Positions 40,986 to 50,257 of a stretch of DNA of 64,000 nt are shown here, in pieces (within the stretch, counting starts at the first letter, position 1; each line of letters starts with the position of its first letter). Source of the DNA: CAMAVH01 sp035714115 (GTDB lineage Bacteria; Pseudomonadota; Alphaproteobacteria; SMXQ01); contig DASTMO010000020.1 in the NCBI GenBank assembly GCA_035714115.1, positions 1 through 64,000 on the forward strand. The letters run 5' to 3'. The position numbers and the translations under genes are program-made. The notes beneath the pieces were generated by a model, which saw only the letters and a program-made list of their open reading frames with translations, was not told where the DNA came from and did not search any database.

Positions 40986-42227
40986 TTATGGGGCGGGCGG
41001 GGATTGGCGGCGGCCTTCGGCGACGCGGAAAAGGACGGTCGCGCCGCCGAGCAGCACGAGGCAGCCGAGCAGGCCGCCCTGAAAGCCGAGGCCGAGATGG
41101 TCGCTGAGCAAGCCCGTCACCGACGGGCCGATCACCAGCGCCAGATCCTGCGAGGTGCGCAGCATCCCCATGGCCGGGCCGCGCTGGCCTTCGGGGGTGA
41201 TGTCGGTGACGAAGGCGACCAGCGTCGGCGTGGCGATGGCGCCGCCGACGCCGAAGACCATAGAACTGATCCAGAGATAGATCGGATCGTTGCCGAAGGC
41301 GACCATGGCGCAGGCGATCAAGGTCATCAGGCTGGCGATGATGACGGTCCACATTCGCCCGAAGGTACGGTTGATGCGGGCGGTGAAGCCGAGCACGCAG
41401 ACGTTGGCGACCGCGCCGACGGTGAGGATCAAGCCGATATGCGCGAGGTCGAGATTGAAGCGGTCTTGGGCGATCAGCGGCATCAGGATCCAGTTCGCTG
41501 CCGAGCGCACGTAGAAGATGCTGAAGTACATCAGCCAGACGTTCGCGCCGGCCTTGGCCAGCGCCATCAGCTGGCTTTTAGGCGCGCGCAGCTTTGGCGC
41601 GTTTTCGGCCAGGCCTTCCTTCCACGGCATCGAGGCGAAGGCGACGATGCCGCAGACCGCCATCAGGCCGTTGGCCCAGAAGGGCGCGTCATAGCCCCAT
41701 AGGCTGGCGGCCAAACCGCCGAGCGCCGGACCCATGGATGCGCCGACCATGTTGGCAACCTGATAGAGCGACATGTCTTCGATGCGCCGCCCCGGCGTGC
41801 CGAGATCGGCGACCGCCGCCAAGGCGGATGTCATGAAGACCGACGAGGCCAGACCTTGCAGGATGACGGCGATGAAGAAGGACACGAGATCGTCGGTGAA
41901 GACGACCCAGAGCGAGGACAGCACGAGCACGGCGCAGCCGGTACTCATCATGCGGCGGCGGCCATATTTCTCGGAGGCGAAGCCCGCAGGGATGTTGATG
42001 ATGAGCCGGGTGCCGCCGTAAAGCGAGATCATGAAGCCGACGACGGCGGCGCTGGCGCCGAGATGCTGACCGTTGAGCGCCAGCACCGACCAGACCATGC
42101 CGTTGCCGGCTTGCTTGAAGAAGACGAGCAGGAGCAGCACCAAGAGCGGCTTGGCGGGCAGGTTGGGAAAAAAGCGGCGCAGAGCGAGCAAGATGCGGGT
42201 TCGGCTGCGAAAAAATAAGCAAAACAT
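40986..42227 (-). CDS. MFS transporter
   Basis: A 413-aa major facilitator with 12 hydrophobic segments. The inter-helix loop motif (GGTRLIINIPAGFASEKYGRRRM, of which GFASEKYGRR is loop 2-3) is present, and a similar loop recurs in the second half (ARINRTFGRMW). The start MFCLFFRSR is favoured over an ATG 12 codons upstream. The substrate is unknown. It is divergent from a second MFS gene 160 bp away; the two share topology but not close sequence. Confidence 0.85.
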   Translation of the reverse strand: MFCLFFRSRTRILLALRRFFPNLPAKPLLVLLLLVFFKQAGNGMVWSVLALNGQHLGASAAVVGFMISLYGGTRLIINIPAGFASEKYGRRRMMSTGCAVLVLSSLWVVFTDDLVSFFIAVILQGLASSVFMTSALAAVADLGTPGRRIEDMSLYQVANMVGASMGPALGGLAASLWGYDAPFWANGLMAVCGIVAFASMPWKEGLAENAPKLRAPKSQLMALAKAGANVWLMYFSIFYVRSAANWILMPLIAQDRFNLDLAHIGLILTVGAVANVCVLGFTARINRTFGRMWTVIIASLMTLIACAMVAFGNDPIYLWISSMVFGVGGAIATPTLVAFVTDITPEGQRGPAMGMLRTSQDLALVIGPSVTGLLSDHLGLGFQGGLLGCLVLLGGATVLFRVAEGRRQSPPAP

Positions 42228-42387
42228 ATCGGTCAATGGGGCAGCCGCTCGATGCCGTTTCACGACACGAGACGAGGCGGCGGCATTGGCCTTTGATCGT
42301 CATGAGTGTAGAACCATCCTGCCCTGGGGGATACCACGACCGCGCGACTGAACGCCGCGGCGCCCATGTGGCGCTGGGAGTTACGTC

Positions 42388-43608
42388 TTGTCGGATTCGA
42401 TTGTTTCGCCGCCGTCCCGCCGCACGCTTTACGCCTCTTACGCCGCGGGCCTGTTCAGCATGGGCCAAGCCGAGCTGTTGACGATGCTGGTGCCGCTCTG
42501 GGCGGTGCTGCAGGGCGTCTCGCCGACTCAGATCGGCATTCTGATCGGCGCGAAATCGATGATCACCTTTTTCCTGGCGATCCACGGCGGCGCGCTGATG
42601 GATCGGCTCGGCACTCGGCGGGTGATGCTGTTTTTCGCGGTGATTTCGGGATCGCTCGCGGCGCTTTACCCGGCGATGCCTTGGTTCCCGCTCATGGTCA
42701 TGCTGCAGATGCTGATCGGTTTCGCCGGCAACATGTCGTGGATCGGCGCGCAGACCATCATCGCGCAGATCACCAACGGCGATCCTGGGCTGATCGGCCG
42801 CTTCAGCTTCTTCGCGCGCATCGGCAATGTCATCGCGCCTTTGCTGATGGGCGCGTTGTGGGACTTCGCCGGACCGACGATCTCGTTTCTCGGCGTCACT
42901 TTGTGGGCGGCCGCCATGCTCGCGGTCGTGGCGCAGATCGACAGCCGCCAATTCGCCGGCAGCATCACCGGCAGGGTCGGCTGGCGCGACGTCTTGCCCA
43001 GGCTCTCAGACTATATCGGTTCCTTCCGCCTGATCCTGCTGCCGTTGGTCGCCTTCACGCTGGCGATCTCCTTCATGCGCCATGCGACGAACGGTGTGGA
43101 GAATTCATTTCTCATCGTCTATCTGCGCGATGTCGGCTTCGCCGGCACCATCATCGGGGCGATGTTCTCGCTGGCGGAGGTGGTCAACAGTTTCGCGTCC
43201 TTGGCGGCCGGCCGTGTGGCGCGCTGGATGCCGATCCCCTGGCTGATGCTGCTGTTCACCACGCTGTCGATTCTCCTGCTGGCGATCACGCCGATGATGG
43301 GCGGCGCGCTCGTTTTGCTGGCGCTCGCTCACAGCCTGCGCCGCGCTTTCGAAGGGCTGGTGCAGCCGCTGATGTTCTCGTTGCAAGCCAAGGCGGTGCC
43401 GGGCAACGTGCAAGGCTCCATCGTGGGCTTGCGCGTCACCAACAACCGTCTGTCGTCCATCATCACCCCGATCATCATGGGACTGATCGTCGAGGCGGTC
43501 GGGATTCAGCAGGGGTTCATGGTGATGGGAGGATTCCTGCTCTGCCTCTGCGCCATCCTGGCGGTGATCGTCGCGCGCACGCGCAAGGTGTGGAGCGCGG
43601 AGCTCTAG
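42388..43608 (+). CDS. MFS transporter (TTG start)
   Basis: A 406-aa major facilitator with 12 hydrophobic segments. Loop 2-3 is GGALMDRLGTRRV, and the first helix region is LYASYAAGLFSMGQAELLTM. The coding frame opens with TTG, with GGGAG seven bases upstream and no better ATG nearby. The substrate is unknown. The 160-bp gap to the divergent MFS gene should hold both promoters. Confidence 0.84.
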   Translation: MSDSIVSPPSRRTLYASYAAGLFSMGQAELLTMLVPLWAVLQGVSPTQIGILIGAKSMITFFLAIHGGALMDRLGTRRVMLFFAVISGSLAALYPAMPWFPLMVMLQMLIGFAGNMSWIGAQTIIAQITNGDPGLIGRFSFFARIGNVIAPLLMGALWDFAGPTISFLGVTLWAAAMLAVVAQIDSRQFAGSITGRVGWRDVLPRLSDYIGSFRLILLPLVAFTLAISFMRHATNGVENSFLIVYLRDVGFAGTIIGAMFSLAEVVNSFASLAAGRVARWMPIPWLMLLFTTLSILLLAITPMMGGALVLLALAHSLRRAFEGLVQPLMFSLQAKAVPGNVQGSIVGLRVTNNRLSSIITPIIMGLIVEAVGIQQGFMVMGGFLLCLCAILAVIVARTRKVWSAEL

Positions 43609-43622
43609 GAGCTCCGCGCCTT

Positions 43623-44447
43623 TCACGCGTCGATGTCGATATGCGCGCCGTCGCCTTGGCCGCGCTGCCAATAGCCGGCGGCTTTGATCCAGGCTTTCGG
43701 CAAGCGGAGCGTGTCCTGCGCGTAGGCGCGCAATTCGCGCACGATATTGGCCTCGCCGGCGATCCAGACGAAGCCATCGCCCGGCGGCGGCGTGAAGCCG
43801 GCGAGCTTGGCCAGCAGCAGCTCCGCGTCCCGTTCGCTCGGTTCGCCGCGCACCAGCCAGATCGGCGTCCAATCGGCCTGCGTCTTGAACCGTTGTTCCT
43901 CGTAAGAGTGCACGATGGCCACCAGCGTCGTCACCGGCACGCCGGGACGCAGCTCTTCGACGCGTCGACCGATGGCGGGCAGGGCGCTTTCGTCGCCGAT
44001 CAGGAGATACCAGTCGAAATCGTCGGGCACGATCTGCGAGCCGCGCGGCCCGCCGATGTCGAGCTGATCGCCGACCTTGGCGTCGCGCGCCCATTCGGTC
44101 GCCGGGCCGTCGTCGTGCAAAGCGAAGTCGATGGTCAGCGTGCCGGCGGCGGTGTCGAAGGCGCGCGGCGTGAAATCGCGCATCACCGGCTTGCCGCTGT
44201 CGCTTTCGGCCGAAAAGAACACTTTCACATGATCGTCGGGCGCGGCGCTGACGAAATCCTTCAGCTCGGGCGAGACGAAATGCACGCGCATCATGCGCGG
44301 GGTCAGATGTTCGAGCCGGCTGACGGTCACCGTGCGGCGGCGCACTTCATGACGCACGCGCCGCATCTGATGCTTGGCATCGGTTTCCGTCGCGGCGTTG
44401 ACGATTTCGTCAGCAAAGCGCCGACGCAGGCGGTCGATCTGGTTCAT
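43623..44447 (-). CDS. siderophore-interacting protein / ferric reductase (YqjH-like)
   Basis: A 274-aa FAD-binding oxidoreductase of the ViuB/YqjH family, with MRVHFVSPELKDF, the FAD motif RDFTPR (residues about 91-96) and the NAD(P)H-side segment LLIGDESALPAIGR, then WIAGEANIVRELR. Such proteins reduce ferric siderophores to release iron in the cytoplasm. It follows the PadR-type repressor gene by 11 bp on the same strand, the YqjI-YqjH partnership of E. coli but arranged as an operon. It should be derepressed under the metal conditions sensed by the repressor. Confidence 0.92.
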   Translation of the reverse strand: MNQIDRLRRRFADEIVNAATETDAKHQMRRVRHEVRRRTVTVSRLEHLTPRMMRVHFVSPELKDFVSAAPDDHVKVFFSAESDSGKPVMRDFTPRAFDTAAGTLTIDFALHDDGPATEWARDAKVGDQLDIGGPRGSQIVPDDFDWYLLIGDESALPAIGRRVEELRPGVPVTTLVAIVHSYEEQRFKTQADWTPIWLVRGEPSERDAELLLAKLAGFTPPPGDGFVWIAGEANIVRELRAYAQDTLRLPKAWIKAAGYWQRGQGDGAHIDIDA

Positions 44448-44458
44448 GGAGAGCGTTC

Positions 44459-45064
44459 CTAGAGTCGTTCGATCTTCTGCGCCGCTTCGTCGAGCAACGC
44501 GACCGCTTTCAGGACCATTTCCTTGTCCGAGCGGTCGGCGAGCTTGTCCATCAGCACGCTTTTGAGGTTGTGCATGGCGCGCCGCACCGGCGTCGCATCC
44601 GTGCGTTCGCGCAAGTCGGCGGCCTCGCCGAGGCGATTGAGGAGCGGCTTCACGGCCGCCGCATGTTCGGCGAGATAGGCTTTGCCGGCGTCGGTGATGG
44701 CGAAGGCCTTGCGTGCGCCGTCTCCCGCTTGTTCGGTCAGCTGGCTCATGTCGCTGAGCAAGGTGAGGGTGGGGTAGACCACGCCGGGGCTCGGGGCGTA
44801 GGCGCCGCCGCTCAGCTCTTCGATGGCGCGGATCAGGTCGTAGCCGTGGCGCGGCTGTTCGTTGAGGAGATGCAGCAGGATCAAGCGCAGCTCGCCGTTG
44901 TCGAACATCCGGCGACGGCCGCCGCCGCCATGATTGCTGCGGTGATCGTTGTGCGGGCCATGACGCCCGGCGCGCGGGCCGGCGAGGTTGTCGTGGTCGG
45001 ACCAGTGGCCGCCGCGGCGCATGCCGTGACGTTCAAGTCTTTGATTGAGTTTGGAAAACTTCAT
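44459..45064 (-). CDS. PadR-family repressor with His-rich N-terminus (YqjI-like)
   Basis: A 201-aa winged-helix regulator. Residues about 12-55 are rich in His, Gly, Arg and Asp (HGMRRGGHWSDHDN, HGPHNDHRSNHGGGG), a probable metal-binding extension. The PadR domain follows from about residue 60 (FDNGELRLILLHLLNEQPRH, GYDLIRAIEELSGGAYAPSP, GVVYPTLTLLSDM), with a C-terminal helical dimerisation part. E. coli YqjI has the same architecture and is a Ni/Fe-responsive repressor of yqjH. Here the yqjH-like gene is directly downstream, and two identical palindromes upstream fit autorepression. Confidence 0.9.
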   Translation of the reverse strand: MKFSKLNQRLERHGMRRGGHWSDHDNLAGPRAGRHGPHNDHRSNHGGGGRRRMFDNGELRLILLHLLNEQPRHGYDLIRAIEELSGGAYAPSPGVVYPTLTLLSDMSQLTEQAGDGARKAFAITDAGKAYLAEHAAAVKPLLNRLGEAADLRERTDATPVRRAMHNLKSVLMDKLADRSDKEMVLKAVALLDEAAQKIERL

Positions 45065-45094
45065 AAGTGCGTCTCTTTGTTGTTTTAGACGCAC

Positions 45095-45139
45095 TCAAGA
45101 TATATCTTAGAAGCATCTCCTTCAAGATATATCTTAGAA
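45095..45139. promoter_or_regulatory. double operator TCAAGATATATCTTAGAA upstream of the PadR gene
   Basis: Two identical 18-bp copies (45095-45112 and 45122-45139), each centred on the perfect palindrome AAGATATATCTT, with centres 27 bp apart. They lie 31-75 bp upstream of the PadR gene start, over its likely promoter. Confidence 0.85.
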
Positions 45140-45172
45140 AAAAAAGCGGCCGGGCATTACCCCGGCCGCTTC
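45138..45172 (-). terminator. intrinsic terminator of the ALDH operon
   Basis: Stem AAGCGGCCGGG/CCCGGCCGCTT with a 6-nt loop and eight T on the minus strand. It isolates the ALDH transcript from the PadR operator just beyond. Confidence 0.87.
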
Positions 45173-45190
45173 GATCGGAAAGTTTGCCGT

Positions 45191-46570
45191 TCAGCGGCGG
45201 CGCAGGACGATCATTTTCTCCTGGGTCATGTCGCGCATCGTGTAGGGGATGCCGCCCACGCCATAGCCGGACTGCTTGCGGCCGGCGAAGGGCATCCAAT
45301 CGACGCGGAAGGCCGTCGGGTCATTGACCATCACGGCGGAGGCGTCGAGCCGTTCGGCGGCGCGCAGGGCCGCGTCGATGTCCTGGGCGAAGATGCTCGC
45401 CTGGAAGGCCCAGTTCACGGCATTGGCGCGCGTGATCGCCTCATCGAGCGTCTTGAAGCTGGAGACGCAGACGGCGGGACCGAACAACTCGTCCTGCGAG
45501 ATGTCGCTATCGACCGGCGGATCGAGCACGATGGCGGGCAGCAGCGTGGTCTCGGAGAGGCGTCCGCCGCCGATGACAGTGGCGCCTTCGGCCTTGGCCT
45601 CCTCGATCCAGCTCAGCACGCGCTCGGCCTCGCGCGGATGGATCAGCGGGCCGACGTCGGTGTCGGGCTTGGTCGGATCGCCGGTGCGCAGCTTGGCGAC
45701 GCGCGCTTCGAGGCGCGCGACGAAATCCTTGCGAATGCTCTCGTGCACGAAGATGCGCTGGGTCGACACGCAGACCTGGCCGGCATGGTAATAGCCGCCC
45801 TTCACGATCGGCTCGATGATGCGATCGAGATCGGCGCTGGCATCGACGATGGCGGGGGCCGCGCCGCCGTGCTCGAGCGCCGAGCGCGCGCCCGGCGTCA
45901 GCTTGTGGTGCAGCATCCAGCCGACCTTCGGCGAGCCGATGAAGCTGAGGAAGGCGACGCGCGGATCGGTCGCCAGCTTTTCGGCGAGCGGCGTCGATTC
46001 CGGAATGAAGCTTTGCACCCAGCCTTCGGGCAGGCCGGCTTCGCGCGCGATGGCGACGAATTCGAGGCAAGAAAGCGGCGTCGGGCCGGCCGGCTTGATG
46101 ATGACCGGGCAGCCGACCGCGATGGCCGGCGCGACCTGATGCACGATCAGGTTCAGCGGATGGTTGAACGCCGAGATGGCAGCGACGATGCCGATCGGCT
46201 CCTTCGTCGTGAAGGCCCAGCGCGATTCGCTGGCGGCGCTGAGACCCATCGGGATCTCCTTGCCGGTGAAGTTGCGCAGCTCGTCGGCGGCGTTGTGCAC
46301 GCCGTCGATGGCGCGCGTCGTCTCGACGATGGCGTCGGGCAGGGGCTTGCCGCCCTCGCGCGCGATCTGCATGGCGAGATGGTCACGCCGGCTCTCCATG
46401 ATCGCGGCGATCTTACGCAGAATGGCGATGCGCTGGTGCGGCTTGAGCCAGCCGTCGCGGTCGGCGAGGAGCTTCTGCGCCGCCTGCAGCTTCTTTTCCA
46501 GCGCGGCGGCGTCCTCGGTCGGGATTTCCTTGATGAGCGCGCGATCGAATGCCTGGACAACCTGCAACAT
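45191..46570 (-). CDS. NAD(P)-dependent aldehyde dehydrogenase
   Basis: A 459-aa ALDH-superfamily enzyme. The catalytic Cys is in GQVCVSTQRIF (residue about 266), the general-base Glu in LEHGGAAPAIVD (EHGG in place of the usual ELGG), the nucleotide segment is AFNHPLNLIVHQVAPAIAVG and the later DELFGPAVCVSSF is present. It oxidises an aldehyde to an acid; the substrate is unknown. The gene is 14 bp downstream of an acetolactate-synthase-like gene and probably cotranscribed, which suggests that the ThDP enzyme makes or uses an aldehyde/2-keto acid handled by this ALDH. Confidence 0.9.
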   Translation of the reverse strand: MLQVVQAFDRALIKEIPTEDAAALEKKLQAAQKLLADRDGWLKPHQRIAILRKIAAIMESRRDHLAMQIAREGGKPLPDAIVETTRAIDGVHNAADELRNFTGKEIPMGLSAASESRWAFTTKEPIGIVAAISAFNHPLNLIVHQVAPAIAVGCPVIIKPAGPTPLSCLEFVAIAREAGLPEGWVQSFIPESTPLAEKLATDPRVAFLSFIGSPKVGWMLHHKLTPGARSALEHGGAAPAIVDASADLDRIIEPIVKGGYYHAGQVCVSTQRIFVHESIRKDFVARLEARVAKLRTGDPTKPDTDVGPLIHPREAERVLSWIEEAKAEGATVIGGGRLSETTLLPAIVLDPPVDSDISQDELFGPAVCVSSFKTLDEAITRANAVNWAFQASIFAQDIDAALRAAERLDASAVMVNDPTAFRVDWMPFAGRKQSGYGVGGIPYTMRDMTQEKMIVLRRR

Positions 46571-46584
46571 GGCTTACTCCTTAC

Positions 46585-48237
46585 TTACTTCGGTTCGGTA
46601 CCGAGCGATTGGCTGCGCAGCTCCTCGACGAGCACACGCATGTTCTCCGAATAGTCGATCGGCACGTCGATCAGATGCACGCCGCCGCCCTTGAAGGCCG
46701 ATTCGAGGACCGGCTTCAGGTCGGCGACCGCGGTGACGCGCGTGCCTTTGGCGCCGTAGCTTTCGGCATATTTCACGAAATCGGGATTCTTGAAGGTCAT
46801 GCCGAAGTCGGCGAAAGCATCGACCGCTTGCTTCCAGCGGATCATGCCGTAGGCGCTGTCGTTCAAGACGACGACGACGAGATTGAGGCCGAGGCGCACC
46901 GCAGTCTCCATCTCCTGCGAGTTCATCATGAAGCCGCCGTCGCCGCAGACCGCCATGACGCGTTTGTCCGGATGGAGGATGGCGGCCATCATCGCCGAGG
47001 GCAAGCCGGCGCCCATTGTGGCGAGGGCGTTGTCGAGCAGCAGCGTATTGGCCTGGTGGGTGCGGTAGTTGCGCGCGAACCAGATTTTATACATGCCGTT
47101 GTCGAGGCAGACGATGCCATCCTCGGGCATGACCGAACGGATGTCGGAGACGATGCGCTGCGGCGTGATCGGGAAGCGCGCTTCGTCGGCACGGTCGTTC
47201 AGCCGCGCGAGAATCTTCTGGCGCAGGTCGAGCAGCAGCTTGGCCTCGCCGAGCTTGCCCTCTAACCGGTCGGCCAAACCGAGCGCGCTGGCGCGGATGT
47301 CGCCGATCACTTCGGCATCGGGATGATAGACCTCCTCGACGTTGGCCGATTGATAGCCGACATGGATCACTTTCGGCCCGCCGTTATGCTTCATCAGGAA
47401 GGGCGGCTTCTCGATGGTATCGTGGCCGATGCAGATGATCAGGTCCGCCGCTTCGATGGCGTGATGGACGTAATCGCGCTCGGACAGCGCCGCCGTGCCG
47501 ACATAGAGGTTCGAGCCGCCGGTGACAGCGCCCTTGCCCATCTGGGTGTTGAAGAAGGGCAGGCGGCAGCGGCGGATGAACTCGGACAGCGCTTCGACGA
47601 GACGCGGGCGGTTGCCGGCGGCGCCGATCATCACCAGCGGGTTCTTGGCGGCGAGGATCATCTTGGCGGCATGATCGAGCGCCTCGGCCGATGCGACCGG
47701 GCGTTCGAGCGGATGGCGCGCGATGATCGGCGCGTCGGCCTCTTCGCTGGCGACGTCCTCGGGCAGTTCGAGATGCACCGGGCCGGGGCGCTCTTCCATC
47801 GCCACGCGGAAGGCGTCGCGCACGGTGGTCGGGATGCTGGCGGCGCTGACGATCTGGCGCGTCATCTTGGTCAGCGGCTTCATCGAAGCGACGACATCGA
47901 CGATCTGGAACTGCGCCTGCTTGCGCGCGTGGATCGCCTTCTGGCCGGTGATCATGATCATCGGCATGGCGCCGAGATTGGCGTAGGCCGCACCGGTGGA
48001 GAAATTGAGCGCGCCGGGACCGAGGGTGGAGATGCAGACGCCGGGCCGCCCCGTCAGGCGGCCGTGGGTCGCGGCCATGAAGGCGGCGGCCTGCTCGTGG
48101 CGCGTCAGGATCAATTCGATCTTGGAATGGCGCAGGCTTTCGACGACATCGAGATTCTCCTCGCCGGGCACGCCGAAGATGCGTTCGACGCCCTCGTTCT
48201 CCAGGGCGGCGACGAGCAGGTCAGAACCTTTGGGCAT
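46585..48237 (-). CDS. acetolactate-synthase-like ThDP enzyme
   Basis: A 550-aa ThDP enzyme. The catalytic Glu is in ILTRHEQAAAFMA (residue about 47), the FAD/Rossmann middle domain includes VMIGAAGNRPRLVEAL, and the PP-domain motif CGDGGFMMNSQEMETAV has the following LNDSAYGMIRWKQ. This resembles catabolic acetolactate synthase large subunits. No small subunit gene is nearby, and it shares an operon with an aldehyde dehydrogenase, so a catabolic rather than branched-chain biosynthetic role is likely. A second, more distant ThDP enzyme is at 33.8-35.6 kb. Confidence 0.9.
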   Translation of the reverse strand: MPKGSDLLVAALENEGVERIFGVPGEENLDVVESLRHSKIELILTRHEQAAAFMAATHGRLTGRPGVCISTLGPGALNFSTGAAYANLGAMPMIMITGQKAIHARKQAQFQIVDVVASMKPLTKMTRQIVSAASIPTTVRDAFRVAMEERPGPVHLELPEDVASEEADAPIIARHPLERPVASAEALDHAAKMILAAKNPLVMIGAAGNRPRLVEALSEFIRRCRLPFFNTQMGKGAVTGGSNLYVGTAALSERDYVHHAIEAADLIICIGHDTIEKPPFLMKHNGGPKVIHVGYQSANVEEVYHPDAEVIGDIRASALGLADRLEGKLGEAKLLLDLRQKILARLNDRADEARFPITPQRIVSDIRSVMPEDGIVCLDNGMYKIWFARNYRTHQANTLLLDNALATMGAGLPSAMMAAILHPDKRVMAVCGDGGFMMNSQEMETAVRLGLNLVVVVLNDSAYGMIRWKQAVDAFADFGMTFKNPDFVKYAESYGAKGTRVTAVADLKPVLESAFKGGGVHLIDVPIDYSENMRVLVEELRSQSLGTEPK

Positions 48238-48381
48238 GGTGGCATCCTGTGAGCGGCGCGGCCTTACGGGACGGTAACCGCGGCGGGGAAAAGCGTCTGG
48301 CGATCAGATGGGGTGCGCGACGCGTCGAGACAACCGGCAATCTAACCCAGCGACTGCGATGATGAAAGGCGCGCGGGCTTT

Positions 48382-50082
48382 TTATGTTGGCGTTTTCGCG
48401 TCGCCGCGGAGCGTGGCAATAGCCTCATCGACTGAGCTCATGAATGTCGCCTCTGGCGGATGCAGGCCGTGGCCCCACAGCATCCGTTCCACGGCGGGCC
48501 GCGCGCCGGCCAGCACCAGGCGGGCCGATTGCGCGGCGGCTTTGCGGCGGAAGCCCTCGACCGCGCTTGCCGCCGTCGAATCGATGACGGTCACGGCGGA
48601 GAAATCGATGACATAGGCTTTGGGCTGCGCGCCGACGCGATCCAGCGCCGCCGCCACCGAGGCCGCCGCGCCGAAGAAGAACGCGCCGGAGATGCGATAG
48701 ACGATAATATCGCGGTCGGTGACGGTGTCGGCCGCGTAGCGGTTGACATCACCGCCGTCCGCTCGGTCGGGCTCGATATGCGGCACGGCGGCCTCGACGG
48801 CGACCGATTGGCCCATCCGGTGGATGAACAGCAGCGAGGACAAAGCGAAGCCGGCGACGATGCCTTCGGTCAGGTCGCGGAAGATCGTGAGGATGAGCGT
48901 GACGATCAGCACAAAGGCCTCGCCGCGCGAGGTGCGCAGCAGTGCGACGATCTGGTGCCGCTCGACCATGTTCCAGGCGACGATGAGCAGCACGCCGGCC
49001 AGCGCGGCGAGCGGGATATAGCCGGCGAGCGGCGCGGCGATCCAGATGAACAGCAGAAGGAACAGCGAATGGAGCATGCCGGCGATCGGGCCGCGCGCAC
49101 CGGAGCGCACGTTGGTCGCGGTGCGCGCGATGGTGCCGGTGACGCAGATGCCGCCGAACAGCGCCGAACCGACATTGGCGATGCCTTGGGCGATCAGTTC
49201 ACAGTTCGAGCGGTGCCGCCGCCCGGTCATGCTGTCGGCGACGACGGCTGACAGCAGGCTTTCGATGCTGCCGAGCAGGGCGAAGGCGGCGGCGTTCGGC
49301 AGCACGGCCATCAGCTTGGCCAGATCGAATGCGGGCAGGGCGGGGGCCGGCAGGCTGCTCGGCATGGCGCCGAAGCGGCTGGCGATGGTTTCGACCGGCA
49401 GATCGAGCAGCGCTGCGGCGAGCGTCGCGGCAGCGACGGCGAACAGCAGGTTCGGCCAGCGCGAATCGAGACGTTTGATGCCGACGATCAGCGCCACTGT
49501 GAGCGCGGTGAGGCCGGCGGTTGCCGCATTGAGCGTCGGTCGCGCTTGCCACAGGGCTTCGAGCTTGGGCATGAGGGCGGCCGGCTCGGCGCCCGGAAGC
49601 GTCAATCCGAACGCCTCCTTCAATTGGCTGGCGGCGATGATGATGGCAATGCCGGCGGTGAAGCCGACGGTGACCGGGAAGGGGATGTATTTGACGAAGG
49701 TGCCGAGGCGCAGCGCGCCGGCCAAAGCCAGGAACAAGCCTGAGACGAAAGTGGCGAGCAACAGGCCGTCGAGCCCGTGCTGCAGCATGGTGGTGGCGAC
49801 CAGCACGATGAAGGCGCCGGCCGGGCCGCCGATCTGGAAGCGGCTGCCGCTGAACAGCGAGACGAGGAAGCCGCCGACGATGGCGGTGTAGAGCCCGCGT
49901 TCGGGACCGACGCCCGAGGCGATGGCGATGGCCATGGAGAGCGGCAGGGCGACGATGGCGACGGTCAGCCCGGAGATGGCGTCGGCGCGCAAGGCGGCGA
50001 GGCCGTAGCCTTCGCGCAGCACGGTGATCAGCTTCGGCGTATAGAGCTCGGCGACGTTCGGCTCTGCGGGATTTGCGCTCAT
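48382..50082 (-). CDS. SulP-family anion transporter with STAS domain
   Basis: A 566-aa SulP/SLC26-type permease. It has about 12-14 hydrophobic segments with GLTVAIVALPLSMAIAIASG, the GGPAGAFIVLVA segment and the mid-protein signature NVGSALFGGICVTGTIARTA (20 residues). The C-terminal STAS domain covers about residues 440-560 (VIDFSAVTVIDSTAASAVEG). Substrate may be sulfate, bicarbonate or a dicarboxylate. MSANPAEP was chosen as start because GAGGG lies six bases upstream. It is a single gene. Confidence 0.92.
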   Translation of the reverse strand: MSANPAEPNVAELYTPKLITVLREGYGLAALRADAISGLTVAIVALPLSMAIAIASGVGPERGLYTAIVGGFLVSLFSGSRFQIGGPAGAFIVLVATTMLQHGLDGLLLATFVSGLFLALAGALRLGTFVKYIPFPVTVGFTAGIAIIIAASQLKEAFGLTLPGAEPAALMPKLEALWQARPTLNAATAGLTALTVALIVGIKRLDSRWPNLLFAVAAATLAAALLDLPVETIASRFGAMPSSLPAPALPAFDLAKLMAVLPNAAAFALLGSIESLLSAVVADSMTGRRHRSNCELIAQGIANVGSALFGGICVTGTIARTATNVRSGARGPIAGMLHSLFLLLFIWIAAPLAGYIPLAALAGVLLIVAWNMVERHQIVALLRTSRGEAFVLIVTLILTIFRDLTEGIVAGFALSSLLFIHRMGQSVAVEAAVPHIEPDRADGGDVNRYAADTVTDRDIIVYRISGAFFFGAAASVAAALDRVGAQPKAYVIDFSAVTVIDSTAASAVEGFRRKAAAQSARLVLAGARPAVERMLWGHGLHPPEATFMSSVDEAIATLRGDAKTPT

Positions 50083-50202
50083 CTCAACCCTCGACGGCTT
50101 TCCCCCGAAAGCCATTCAAGACAGAGAAAGATTAACAGAAATTCAGCGCGAATTGCCGTGCATTCTTGCCGCCCCTGCCATGTTCAAATATGCGGACGGA
50201 CT

Positions 50203-50234
50203 ATGAGGGCGGCCGATCGTTTGGCCGCCCTCAT
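50203..50234. terminator. hairpin between the NTT-like and SulP genes
   Basis: Perfect 12-bp stem ATGAGGGCGGCC/GGCCGCCCTCAT with an 8-nt loop, 24 bp after the NTT-like gene stop. No T-tract follows, so termination may depend on Rho or be partial. Confidence 0.55.
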
Positions 50235-50257
50235 CACCTGTGAATCGTTCAGCCGCT

